From positions 1-9,669 of the forward strand of contig CATILC010000077.1 of the NCBI GenBank assembly GCA_949516455.1: 9,669 nucleotides of DNA, read 5' to 3'. Shown one piece after another: positions 1-7,700 of the stretch. Each line of letters starts with the position of its first letter. The first letter of the stretch is position 1. This DNA is from Flavobacteriia bacterium. Its GTDB lineage: Bacteria > Bacteroidota > Bacteroidia > Flavobacteriales > Schleiferiaceae. The notes under the pieces were generated by a model, which was not told the DNA's origin, made no database searches, and saw nothing but the letters and a program-made list of their open reading frames with translations. Both the position numbers and the translations under genes were made by a program.

Positions 1-500
1 AAACTCCTCAGATTCACCTGTGTTTTGGTCTGTGCGATCACTTCCGGATCGACGCCTTCGCTGCGAAGCTTGGCATTCTGTATCCGAGAGCGTATCTGAT
101 CTTTGAGGTAATTCTGTACACTGAGTGCCACATCGCCCTGTCCGTAGACCACGCAGTTCTGAGCCATGAAATCGGGATCGTAGCCGCTTCCTGTCGGGAT
201 GTACAAAAGAGCGTGGTCTTCGGTAAGAAGAAACATTTCTTTGGCCTCCTCGATGGTGTAGTCTTCGGGCGGACCGAGGTATTTCAACTGGATCTGCTCC
301 GTTCCTTTCGATCCGCCAAGCAGGTTGGCCGGATCGAGGACCATGACACTGCGCTCTTCAGCGGGTAGGGAGGCGAAGTAGGCGGGAAGGATGCCCAAAG
401 CAGAGATCAGCAGGGGCCCCAGGAGGGTCATGAGCACGAAGCTCCTTTTCTTGACGCGACTCAAATACTCGCGCTGTATGATGAGCCCGATCTTACTCAT
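1..500 (-). CDS. ABC-2 type transporter permease, NatB/YhaP-like (N-terminal part, cut by window edge)
   Basis: This is the membrane subunit of an ABC exporter, presumably paired with the ATPase encoded just before it. I translated 166 codons from the ATG at 500 down to position 3 without a stop, and the gene continues beyond the window. The protein begins MSKIGLIIQREYLSRVKKRS, a basic cytoplasmic leader typical of ABC-2 permeases. One hydrophobic segment follows at about residues 21-43 (FVLMTLLGPLL...). After it comes a long hydrophilic stretch (about 44-166) without a membrane segment, as in the NatB/YhaP group, where a large extracytoplasmic domain sits between TM1 and the C-terminal TM bundle. 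The start codon overlaps the end of the ATPase gene by 8 bases (ATGAGTAA), so translational coupling is likely. The exported substrate is unknown. The family call rests on the N-terminus and the pairing with a NatA-like ATPase, since the TM bundle is not visible. Confidence 0.85.
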   Translation of the reverse strand, partial: MSKIGLIIQREYLSRVKKRSFVLMTLLGPLLISALGILPAYFASLPAEERSVMVLDPANLLGGSKGTEQIQLKYLGPPEDYTIEEAKEMFLLTEDHALLYIPTGSGYDPDFMAQNCVVYGQGDVALSVQNYLKDQIRSRIQNAKLRSEGVDPEVIAQTKTQVNLRS

Positions 501-1407
501 GACTTTCTGAAACACTTTTAATGAAGATCTCATTCACGGTGGGAATGACCTCCTCGAATCGCTCGATCCGTCCGCTGAGCATGAGCTTTTGAAGCAGGGC
601 ATCGGTCTGCATCCCATCTGCCAGTCGGACCTTCAAATGCCGTTCCTGGCCTTTTTGGTGTTCGTCGATCCTTTCGCTGCCCTCTGGCAGTTCAGTTGTT
701 TTTTGCTCCTCCATCCTCATTACGATCGCATAGGTCCTGTCCCGATAGCGATCCCGGATGTCTTCCAGTGAGCCGCTGAGGATCACCTCAGAGCGGTTGA
801 TCAGGGCGATGTGCTGGCAGAGGAGCTCCACGCTCTCCATCCGGTGGGTGGAGAACAAAATGGTCGTTCCCTTTTGATTGAGTTCAAGTATTTCGTTCTT
901 GATCAGCTCCGCATTGATCGGATCGAAACCGCTGAAGGGCTCATCGAAAATGAGCAGCTGCGGCTCGTGCAGCACGGTGGTGATGAACTGGATCTTCTGC
1001 GCCATGCCTTTGGACAGCTCCTCTACCTTTTTTCCCCACCAGTCCTGTATCTCAAAGCGCTCGAACCAATACTTCAATGCACTGCGCGCCTCCCTGCGGT
1101 CCAGCCCTTTCAAGCGCGCGAGGTAGGTGGCCTGTTCACCGACAGCCATCTTTTTGTAAAGCCCGCGTTCTTCTGGCAGATAACCAATGCGGTGCACGTC
1201 TTCTTTTTTCAGGGGCGCTCCATTGAGCAGGATCTGACCGCTGTCCGGAGCCGTGATCTGATTGAGGATACGGATCAGAGAAGTCTTTCCCGCACCGTTC
1301 GGGCCCAATAGCCCGAATATGCTGCCCTCCGGAATGTCCATTGAAACCCCTTTGAGGGCCTGATGGTCGCCGTAGGCTTTATAGATGTCTTTGATCTGTA
1401 CTTCCAT
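493..1407 (-). CDS. ABC transporter ATP-binding protein, NatA/YhaQ-like with C-terminal DUF4162-type domain
   Basis: This is the nucleotide-binding subunit of an ABC-2 exporter, working at the inner face of the cytoplasmic membrane with the overlapping permease. The 304 residues contain Walker A GPNGAGKT (35-42), signature LSKGMAQK (131-138), Walker B LLIFDEP (151-157) with catalytic Glu156, D-loop SGFDP (159-163), and switch His188 in STHRME. The Q-loop position reads GYLPEERGLY (75-84), with Glu in place of the usual Gln. As I recall the family, that change and the Lys-Gly-Met signature are both normal for NatA/YhaQ-type ATPases, so I do not treat them as defects. Residues about 225-300 form a separate C-terminal domain of the DUF4162 type. 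The gene lies 36 bases after dnaJ with no terminator between, so it is probably read from the grpE promoter. No Shine-Dalgarno sequence precedes the ATG, as is usual in Bacteroidota. Substrate unknown; sodium export (NatAB) is only one possibility. Confidence 0.93.
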   Translation of the reverse strand: MEVQIKDIYKAYGDHQALKGVSMDIPEGSIFGLLGPNGAGKTSLIRILNQITAPDSGQILLNGAPLKKEDVHRIGYLPEERGLYKKMAVGEQATYLARLKGLDRREARSALKYWFERFEIQDWWGKKVEELSKGMAQKIQFITTVLHEPQLLIFDEPFSGFDPINAELIKNEILELNQKGTTILFSTHRMESVELLCQHIALINRSEVILSGSLEDIRDRYRDRTYAIVMRMEEQKTTELPEGSERIDEHQKGQERHLKVRLADGMQTDALLQKLMLSGRIERFEEVIPTVNEIFIKSVSESHE

Positions 1408-1443
1408 GAAAACGGCAGCAATTACGACAAAAAAAATCGTGGC

Positions 1444-2553
1444 CTAGCCCTGGAACATCTCTTTAACCCGCTCGAAGAAGGATTTGTCTTTCTTGTCGGG
1501 CACGGGCTGCAGGCTTTCTTCATTTTCCCATTCCTGCATCGCCTTTTTGATCTCGGCGCTTGGGCGCTTGGGCGTCCAAACATTCACATGAACCAACTGA
1601 TCCCCTTTTCCGTAACCTTCAAGGGAAGGCAGACCTTTGTTCTTCAGCCGAAGGATCTGACTGCTTTGGGTGCCGGCCTCCACTTTGATCTTCACTTTGC
1701 CTTCGATGGTGGGCACCTCGACACTCGCTCCAAGGACAGCCTGGGGGATGGAGATGTACAGGTCGTAGTGCAGTTTTTGCCCTTCGCGGACCAGCTCTTC
1801 GTGCTCCTGCTCTTCGATCAGGACGATCAAGTCGCCATTTCCGCCACCAAACGGACCAGCATTGCCCTTCCCCGACATCTTCAGCTGCATGCCTTCCTGT
1901 ACCCCAGCCGGGATATTGATGCTGACCACCTCTTCTCTTTGCTCCAGACCGTCATTTGAGACACCTGCTGGCTTGTGATCGATCAGCTTCCCTGAACCTT
2001 GACAGCTTGTGCAGGTGGTGGCAGTTCTCATTTGTCCAAGCATGGTGTTGGCCACACGATAAACCTGGCCCTGTCCCTGACAGCTCGGACAGGTCTTGTA
2101 GGTGACACCTTCTGCTGGCATGTACCGCTTGAGTCGGATCTTCTTCTCCGATCCCTTGGCGATCTCCTCCAGATCCAGACGGACTTTCACCCTCAGGTTG
2201 CTTCCCCTGTTCTGACGACCGCCGCCTCCGCCTCCGAATCCACCGCCGAATGCACTCCCGAAGATGTCGCCGAAGTTGGAGAATATGTCGTCCATATTCA
2301 TTCCGCCACCGCCGAAACCACCGGCGCCGCCCATACCTGAATGCCCGAACTGATCGTAGCGTTGCTTTTTCTCCGGATTGCTGAGCACCTCATAGGCCTC
2401 TGCCGCTTCCTTGAACTTTTCCTCGGCGCTGGCATCTCCTGGGTTCTTGTCCGGATGATACTGAACGGCGAGTTTGCGGTAGGCTTTCTTGACCTCGTCG
2501 GCTGAGGCATTCTTGCTCACGCCCAATACTTCGTAGTAATCTCGTTTTGCCAT
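1444..2553 (-). CDS. dnaJ: Chaperone protein DnaJ (Hsp40), with only two zinc-finger motifs
   Basis: DnaJ is the J-domain co-chaperone that delivers unfolded clients to DnaK and stimulates its ATPase. The 369 residues are close to the usual 370-380. The N-terminal J domain (about 4-70) has the essential HPD at 33-35. A Gly/Phe-rich linker (about 72-118) follows, containing MDDIFSNFGDIFG. The zinc region (about 143-205) has only two CxxCxGxG motifs, CPSCQGQG from Cys155 and CTSCQGSG from Cys181, instead of four. By spacing these are motifs II and III (zinc centre II). Motifs I and IV are replaced by MPAEGVTYK-like and DHKPAGVSND sequence. The C-terminal client-binding domains (about 208-330) include NIPAGVQEGMQL and GDLIVLIEE, then a charged tail. 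The gene starts 6 bases after the grpE stop. This motif pattern recalls other Bacteroidota DnaJ proteins, so it is probably a lineage trait, not decay. Confidence 0.97.
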   Translation of the reverse strand: MAKRDYYEVLGVSKNASADEVKKAYRKLAVQYHPDKNPGDASAEEKFKEAAEAYEVLSNPEKKQRYDQFGHSGMGGAGGFGGGGMNMDDIFSNFGDIFGSAFGGGFGGGGGGRQNRGSNLRVKVRLDLEEIAKGSEKKIRLKRYMPAEGVTYKTCPSCQGQGQVYRVANTMLGQMRTATTCTSCQGSGKLIDHKPAGVSNDGLEQREEVVSINIPAGVQEGMQLKMSGKGNAGPFGGGNGDLIVLIEEQEHEELVREGQKLHYDLYISIPQAVLGASVEVPTIEGKVKIKVEAGTQSSQILRLKNKGLPSLEGYGKGDQLVHVNVWTPKRPSAEIKKAMQEWENEESLQPVPDKKDKSFFERVKEMFQG

Positions 2554-2559
2554 ACTGAC

Positions 2560-3141
2560 TTATTCGCCGACTACGACTTTGGCGTAGCGAATGATCTTTT
2601 CTCCGAGTTTGTATCCCTGTTCGATGACGTCCACTACTTTGCCCTTGAGCTCCTCAGATGGGGCTGGGATCTTGGTGATGGCCTCCATTCGGTCCACATC
2701 GAAACCCTCTCCGGCTTCTATTTCCATGGATTTCAAGCCCTTGTCGCTGAGTGTCCTGCGGAACTTGGCACGGATCAGCTGTATGCCTTTGATGTGATCG
2801 CTTGCCTGTTCTTCCTCGCTCATCTGCCCAAAGGCGCGGTCAAAGTCATCGACCACAGGCAGTAGGGCAGACATCAGTTCCTGATTGGCCGAGCTGAAGA
2901 GTTCGATGCGCTCCTTGCTGGTGCGCTTCCTGTAGTTCTCGAACTCGGCGTAGAGGCGGAGGTACTGGTCCTTATAGTCTTCAGTACTTTCCTTTTCGCC
3001 AGTATCTGGGTCCTCTGTGGTAGAATCTGCATTTTCTGCGCCCTCGGATGCCGATGCCTGTTCCGTTTGTTCTGCGGAAGTCTCTTCCTTTTCGGCTCCG
3101 TTCAGTGGCGCTTTTGGTTCTTCGGTGCTCGCCTCACTCAT
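2560..3141 (-). CDS. grpE: Nucleotide exchange factor GrpE
   Basis: GrpE is a dimeric cytoplasmic factor that releases ADP from DnaK and so resets the chaperone cycle. The protein has 193 residues. Residues 1-55 are an acidic, Ser/Thr/Glu-rich, low-complexity tail that is probably disordered. The long dimerising helix follows (about 55-95), with the family stretch YAEFENYRKRTSKE (64-77) and then LLPVVDDFDRA (93-103). The C-terminal beta-wing domain (about 137-193) contains EGFDVDRMEAITKIPAP and ends GYKLGEKIIRYAKVVVGE, which matches the conserved GrpE C-terminus. The usual His-Glu-Ala of the wing reads Met-Glu-Ala here, a small deviation. It is the first gene of the apparent grpE-dnaJ-ABC operon, and dnaK and hrcA are not in the window. 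The start at 3141 keeps the acidic tail; a purine-poor, A-rich leader precedes it instead of a Shine-Dalgarno sequence. Confidence 0.96.
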   Translation of the reverse strand: MSEASTEEPKAPLNGAEKEETSAEQTEQASASEGAENADSTTEDPDTGEKESTEDYKDQYLRLYAEFENYRKRTSKERIELFSSANQELMSALLPVVDDFDRAFGQMSEEEQASDHIKGIQLIRAKFRRTLSDKGLKSMEIEAGEGFDVDRMEAITKIPAPSEELKGKVVDVIEQGYKLGEKIIRYAKVVVGE

Positions 3142-3168
3142 GATGTTTGTGTTGATGGTCGATCGGTT

Positions 3169-3181
3169 GCAAATCCTTTGC
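3169..3181. repeat. Short inverted repeat GCAAA-TCC-TTTGC ahead of grpE
   Basis: This is a perfect 5-base inverted repeat with a 3-base spacer, ending 28 bases before the grpE start codon. It lies 13 bases from a second palindrome at 3195-3207, with centres 26 bases apart. It could be a repressor half-site pair or a weak leader hairpin. A repeat this short can also occur by chance. Confidence 0.4.
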
Positions 3182-3194
3182 CACAGGAACGGAT

Positions 3195-3207
3195 TGACAG
3201 CCTGTCA
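3195..3207. repeat. Palindrome TGACAG-C-CTGTCA ahead of grpE (possible operator)
   Basis: This is a perfect 6-base inverted repeat around a single central base, starting 54 bases upstream of the grpE ATG. TGACA/TGTCA half-sites are common in operators of dimeric helix-turn-helix regulators, so an operator is plausible. No regulator gene is present in the window to pair it with. Confidence 0.5.
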
Positions 3208-3310
3208 GCAAAGCCCTTTTTATCCGTCCCGTTGTCTCCTTAGGTGGGTGCAAAAATGCGGATTAATTCGAATCGGGAAATGGGTAAGGGAGCTGGATTG
3301 GTGCGGGCAT

Positions 3311-3340
3311 AAAAAAAGGCGCCCGAAGGCGCCTTTCTTT
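3311..3340 (-). terminator. Rho-independent terminator after the susC-susD unit (UUCG tetraloop)
   Basis: On the minus strand the stem GGCGCC (3333-3328), loop TTCG (3327-3324) and stem GGCGCC (3323-3318) are extended by three A-T pairs and followed by seven Ts (3317-3311). The closing C-G pair makes it a cUUCGg tetraloop, which is exceptionally stable. It begins 16 bases past the susD stop codon. The T-run on the other strand is interrupted, so termination mainly of the minus-strand transcript is expected. Confidence 0.93.
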
Positions 3341-3355
3341 AGGATGGTTGAGATC

Positions 3356-4711
3356 TTACTGATCCCACCAAAGCTTGTACGTGCCTCCGGCATCCGTTCC
3401 AAATTTTTCGTCTGGGCTAGCAGACAAAGGCATGGGAACGTTGCTTGAGTTGTACAGATACTCATCCTGAGGATAGGGGAGACGACGTGGGATGTCCACG
3501 AGGTTGGCTCCGGGATAAACGGTCAAAGCCGGATATCCTGTGCGGCGCCAATCCGTCCAGCTCTCTGACTGGCTGAACATCGCTACGTACTTCTCTTCCA
3601 TTACCTTCTGCAGGTCGGCACCAGCCATTCCAGCGACATATGCGTCGCGGTCGGCGGTAGCCACACCGAGGAAGTCCATGTTCTCAGAGATCGCAGCAAC
3701 CAAAGTGGCCGTAGGATCTCCACCGCTGCGCTGCTCAGCTTCTGCGCGGATGAACAACAATTCGAAGTAGGTCATCCAAGGCTGAGGAGAGGTGGCGCTT
3801 CCACCCCAAAAGACCATCAGAGACGAATCTGAGGGGTCCTTGTAGAGGTCGGTGCGTGGATCGCTCATATTGGCCATGTGGTCGTACATATAGCCCAACT
3901 GGCTCATGTAGCCATTCCTTTCCACCTGAGTGAACTGGTACCAGGGATTGGCCTGGTTGGCACTGCTTCCGAAGTTGAAGATGGCGTCATCTCCTCCCAT
4001 GAAGGAGTTGTCACATGCAGCGATCACATCTGCCGCACTGTAACCGGCAGTTTCGCTGAGGTGATTGAGGTAACGCGCCTTCAGTCCGTAAGCGAACTTG
4101 ATCCATGAGGCCATATCTCCGCCGTAGAGCAGATCATCGGAACCGGGAGAACGAAGGCTGGTGGTATCTCCACACTCAGTGATGCCTTCATCCAAAAGGG
4201 TGAAGATGCTGTTGTAGATGTCCTCCTGTGAATCAAAGACCGGCTGGAGGTTGTCCTCTCCCTGAAAGGCCTGAGAGTAGGGAATGTCTCCGAAGCAATC
4301 GGTCATGTTCCCGAGGTAGGCAGCCATCATGATCTTGGCGACTCCACTGTAGTTGGGAGAATTGCCAGAGGTCTTGCCGATGATCAGGTTCAGATCATAC
4401 ATACCGCCAGCATAGGAAAGATCTCCCCATGGCGTATTGAAATCACCTTCGCCGATCTGGGCGTAGCGATTGTGTGCGAGCGACTGACGGTCGGTACCGG
4501 TCATTTGCTGCATGAAGATGCTCGTCAGACGAGGGATGACATCTCCGCTGGCCATTGCGTAATAGGCCTGAGCGGATGTCAGCAACACATCTTCTGTCAC
4601 GTCTGTGGGCCTTGTGGGATCTACTTTGTAGTCCTCAAGCCACTCTTTGGAGCAAGAGGTGGTCATAACCAACCCCATTGCTGCAACTGCTATTAGTGTC
4701 TTTTTCATCAT
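3356..4711 (-). CDS. SusD/RagB-family nutrient-binding outer-membrane lipoprotein (SusD-like_2 type)
   Basis: This is the surface lipoprotein that caps a SusC-type transporter and helps capture its substrate. The 451 residues open with a lipoprotein signal: MMKKTLIAVAAMGLVMTTS, then the lipidated Cys20. The next residues, Ser-Lys-Glu, resemble the Bacteroidota surface-export signal with charged residues just after the Cys. Family landmarks are GDIPYSQAF (141-149), WIKFAYGLKARYLNHL (203-218, a TPR-like helix), MTYFELLFIRAEAEQR (313-328), MEEKYVAMFSQSESWTDWRR (371-390) and IPRRLPYPQDEYLYN (407-421). These fit the SusD-like_2 branch. It is somewhat shorter than the roughly 480-530 residues I expect for this branch, and the stretch between SDPRTDLY (283-290) and MTYFELLF looks compact. 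Two consecutive ATGs (4711, 4708) could each be the start. The gene follows susC by 18 bases and ends just before a strong terminator. Substrate unknown. Confidence 0.93.
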   Translation of the reverse strand: MMKKTLIAVAAMGLVMTTSCSKEWLEDYKVDPTRPTDVTEDVLLTSAQAYYAMASGDVIPRLTSIFMQQMTGTDRQSLAHNRYAQIGEGDFNTPWGDLSYAGGMYDLNLIIGKTSGNSPNYSGVAKIMMAAYLGNMTDCFGDIPYSQAFQGEDNLQPVFDSQEDIYNSIFTLLDEGITECGDTTSLRSPGSDDLLYGGDMASWIKFAYGLKARYLNHLSETAGYSAADVIAACDNSFMGGDDAIFNFGSSANQANPWYQFTQVERNGYMSQLGYMYDHMANMSDPRTDLYKDPSDSSLMVFWGGSATSPQPWMTYFELLFIRAEAEQRSGGDPTATLVAAISENMDFLGVATADRDAYVAGMAGADLQKVMEEKYVAMFSQSESWTDWRRTGYPALTVYPGANLVDIPRRLPYPQDEYLYNSSNVPMPLSASPDEKFGTDAGGTYKLWWDQ

Positions 4712-4729
4712 TACTGATTAGGGGTTTAA

Positions 4730-7700
4730 TTAAAAGTTAGCTCTGAGTCCGAAGAGGTAACCGCGGGTGTTTGGCATATTGAAGTAATCCGCACCCTGGC
4801 TGTTCGTGGCTCCACTCAAGTTGGTCTCTGGGTCGATACCCTGATAGTCGGTAAAGAGCAACAGGTTCCTGCCCTGAGCGTAGAGGCTCAAGCCTTTGAT
4901 GAAGGTGTTCTTGAAGGCATCGTCGTCGAAGGTATAAGTGATCCCCACCTGACGAAGCCTGACCCAGGAACCATCCTCGATGAACGGACGGGAAGCTCCA
5001 GTGAAACCAGAGAGCGGACCAGTAGTGTAGGCCGTCTCGTCCCGAACGATCTCAGAAGTGTTTGGCTGACCGGCATTGGGTGTTCCAGGCGCATATACAC
5101 CGGAGTTGCCCATGACCACATCTTCCCAAACAAAAGTCTCTCCGCGTCCGTCGGCCACGTCCTTGTGCGTACCGAAGTAGTACAGCGCACCACGCGTTCC
5201 GTTCCAGATGTCACCACCTTCACGGATGTCCCACAGCATGTCGAACGTCCAGTTCTTCCAGCTAACGGTGTTGTTGATGCCCATGATATAGTCTGGGTTA
5301 GGGTCTCCAACAACTACTTCTGTAGATGAGTAGATGGGGTAGCCACTCTCGTCGACGAGCGCATTTCCGTTGTCATCACGCGCCCAGTCATCTCCGTAGA
5401 GGGTTCCGTAGGCCTCTCCAGCGACCAAACGCTGGTTGGCTCCGAAGAATCCCCAATCCAGGCTGATCACGTCAACGCCTGGAGCAAGCTCCAATACCTT
5501 GTTGCGGTTGCGGGTGAAGTTGGCAGAGATGTCCCAACGAAGATCGTCGGTGACCACAGGAGCGATGTTCAATACGACTTCGATTCCTTTGTTCTCCATT
5601 GTACCAGCATTCAGCCAGCGGTTGGTGTAACCAGAGGAAGCTGCGATCGGAACGGCCACAAGGAGGTCCTGGGACTGCTGGTTGTAGGAAGTAAATTCCA
5701 AACCGATGCGGTTGTCCATGAATCCAAGATCGAAACCGAATTCCGTCGTGGTAGTGAACTCAGGACGCAGATCGGAAGATCCGATGGTGTTGCTCTGAGT
5801 AAAGCCAGCCTGACCGAGGAATGGGAAATCCAGTCCGTTGATCCAGCCTGATCCAGCCTGTGATTGGGCAAAGTATGTGGCGTTGGTTCCGAATCCGGGC
5901 TCGATACCCACTTTCGCCCAACTTGCTCGCAGTTTGCCATAGCTCAGCCAATCCAGGCCGCCAGTGGCTTCCTTCAGGTAGTCTGAGAATACATAACCGA
6001 GGCTCGCTGAAGGATAGAAGATCGACTCTCCTACGTCACCGAAGGTGGACGCCTGGTCGCGACGAGCCGTCAGGGTCAGATAAAGCTGCTCAGCATAGCC
6101 CAATGTGGCTTCACCATAGACGCCGCTGATCCTTCTGCGGTCAATGCCCTGAGAAACCAACTGAGTGGCTGCGTTGGACATGTTGTAGAAGTCATTGATG
6201 ACCAAACCATCGCCCTGTCCGTACAGGTTGTTCAGATTTCTCTGGTTGGCGTTGAAACCGAGCAACAGACTTCCGTCCAGTTTGCCCCACTTCTTGTTCA
6301 TACGCGCTGTGAGATCGTGGTTGAATTCTGTGTAGTTATACACATCTTCCATGATCCGTCCAGCAGGAACAGTACGTGAGCCAATGGAGATGATCTGCTT
6401 TCTGCGGTCGCTGTAGTTGTCCACACCCACTTTATAGTTCAGGGTCAGCCACTCATATGGCAGATACTGGAAGTTTACATAACCGAACACGCGGTTCACC
6501 TGATCCTCAAATGGGTTGCGGTTGATCGTCCAGTAAGGGTTATCGTAACCTCCGCTTCCACGGTAGTTACGCTGGCTGCCATCCGGGTTGATGTAAGCAG
6601 ACTCATCTTCTGGATCCGTTGCACCGTTCGAGTTGTCAAAACTGGCGGGGGTACGCATCAGACCGAGCATCAAGCCAGAGAGGTTGGAACCCTGCTGGAT
6701 ACGGCGACCTCCTGAAGTAGTAAAGGCCAGAGAGCCACCTACTTTCAAATTGTCTGTTACATTGCTCGAAGCCGAAAGACGGGCAGAAGTTCTGGAGAAG
6801 TTGTTCAGCGGAACAACTCCCTGGTCTCTCAGATCACTCAGTGAGAAGTAGAAGCTGCTGCGGTCATTTCCTCCTGTGAAGGAAAGACTGTTGTTGACAC
6901 GCAGACCGTTCTGGAAGAAATTCTCAGGATTGTTGAATGAAGGAACGGTTCCCTGTGATCCGGCCACCATGGCGGCTGGGTCATCAGTGATCTCTCCACC
7001 CGCATCAAAACCGAGATCCGAAATGCGCGGACCCCAGGATCCGAACCAACCGGTAGACGGCGCGTAGTATGCGCCTCCCCATCCCTGGGCATAATCTGTC
7101 TGATAAGCAGGCAACTTATTGACCTGAGTGATCTCCATCGAGGAGTTGAAGTTCACTTTGAATCCAGAGTTCAGGCTTCCTTTCTTGGTCGTGATCAGGA
7201 TCACACCATTTGCTCCGCGAGTACCGTAGAGCGCAGCAGCGGCACCCCCTTTCAAAACCGAAATGTTTTCAATGTCGTCCGGGTTGATGTCAATGGCCCT
7301 GTTGGATAGCGCAACACCCGCGCGGAGATCCTCAGTGAGGCTCTGGCTGTTGTCTATAGGAACACCGTCGATAACGAAGAGCGGCTGGTTGTTCTGCGTG
7401 AAGGTGGCATTACCTCTGATCCGGATGAATGAGGCAGCACCCGCAGCACCAGAAGATTGAATGACCTGCACACCGGACAATTTACCGGCCATGGTCTGTA
7501 CAACATTGGATTCGCCGGTCTCGCGTACGATCGAACCATCGATCGTTTCGACTCCGTATCCCAGAGACCTCTTGCTTCGCTCCTGACCCAATGCAGTCAC
7601 CACCACCTCTTCGAGCTGCTCAGAGCCCGCCGAGAGGGAGATGTTCATGGTTCCGGAGGTCACAGAGACTTCCTTAGATGAGTAGCCCATGCCGGTCACG

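Larger units (their letters stand above)
3142..3310 (-). promoter_or_regulatory. Probable control region of the grpE-dnaJ operon
   Basis: This is the gap between the susD terminator and grpE. No CIRCE element (TTAGCACTC-N9-GAGTGCTAA) is visible. The best Bacteroidota-type promoter I can find on the minus strand is weak: CATTTTTG at 3258-3251 (consensus TAnnTTTG, one mismatch), with TTTC at 3280-3277 placed 18 bases upstream (consensus TTTG, one mismatch). If this is used, the leader is about 105 nt and contains both palindromes at 3169-3181 and 3195-3207. That the region carries the promoter follows from its position between a terminator and a first gene; the exact promoter is inference. Confidence 0.4.

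Noticed and set aside
1171..1182. Glu instead of Gln at the Q-loop and an atypical LSKGM signature in the ABC ATPase
   Set aside because: Both are, from memory, usual in the NatA/YhaQ-type ATPases with a DUF4162 tail, and all other catalytic residues are intact, so this is not evidence of a dead ATPase.
811..1311. A 166-codon plus-strand open frame
   Set aside because: It is antisense to the Walker A to Walker B region of the ABC ATPase, with no family signature. Shadow frame.
1363..1959. A 198-codon plus-strand open frame opposite the dnaJ C-terminal part
   Set aside because: It lies antisense to an unmistakable dnaJ, has no recognisable domain, and spans the dnaJ-ABC junction. It is a shadow of the coding bias of the real gene.
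3142..3310. A CIRCE/HrcA operator expected ahead of a grpE-dnaJ heat-shock operon
   Set aside because: I searched for TTAGCACTC and GAGTGCTAA half-sites on both strands and saw none; the palindromes present have unrelated sequence.
3220..3465. An 81-codon minus-strand frame between susD and grpE
   Set aside because: It starts inside susD in another frame and runs through the strong terminator at 3311-3340, so it would not be transcribed as a gene.
4888..5313. A 141-codon minus-strand frame inside susC
   Set aside because: It is a second frame of the same strand inside the continuous susC barrel, Ser/Thr/Arg-rich with no family features.
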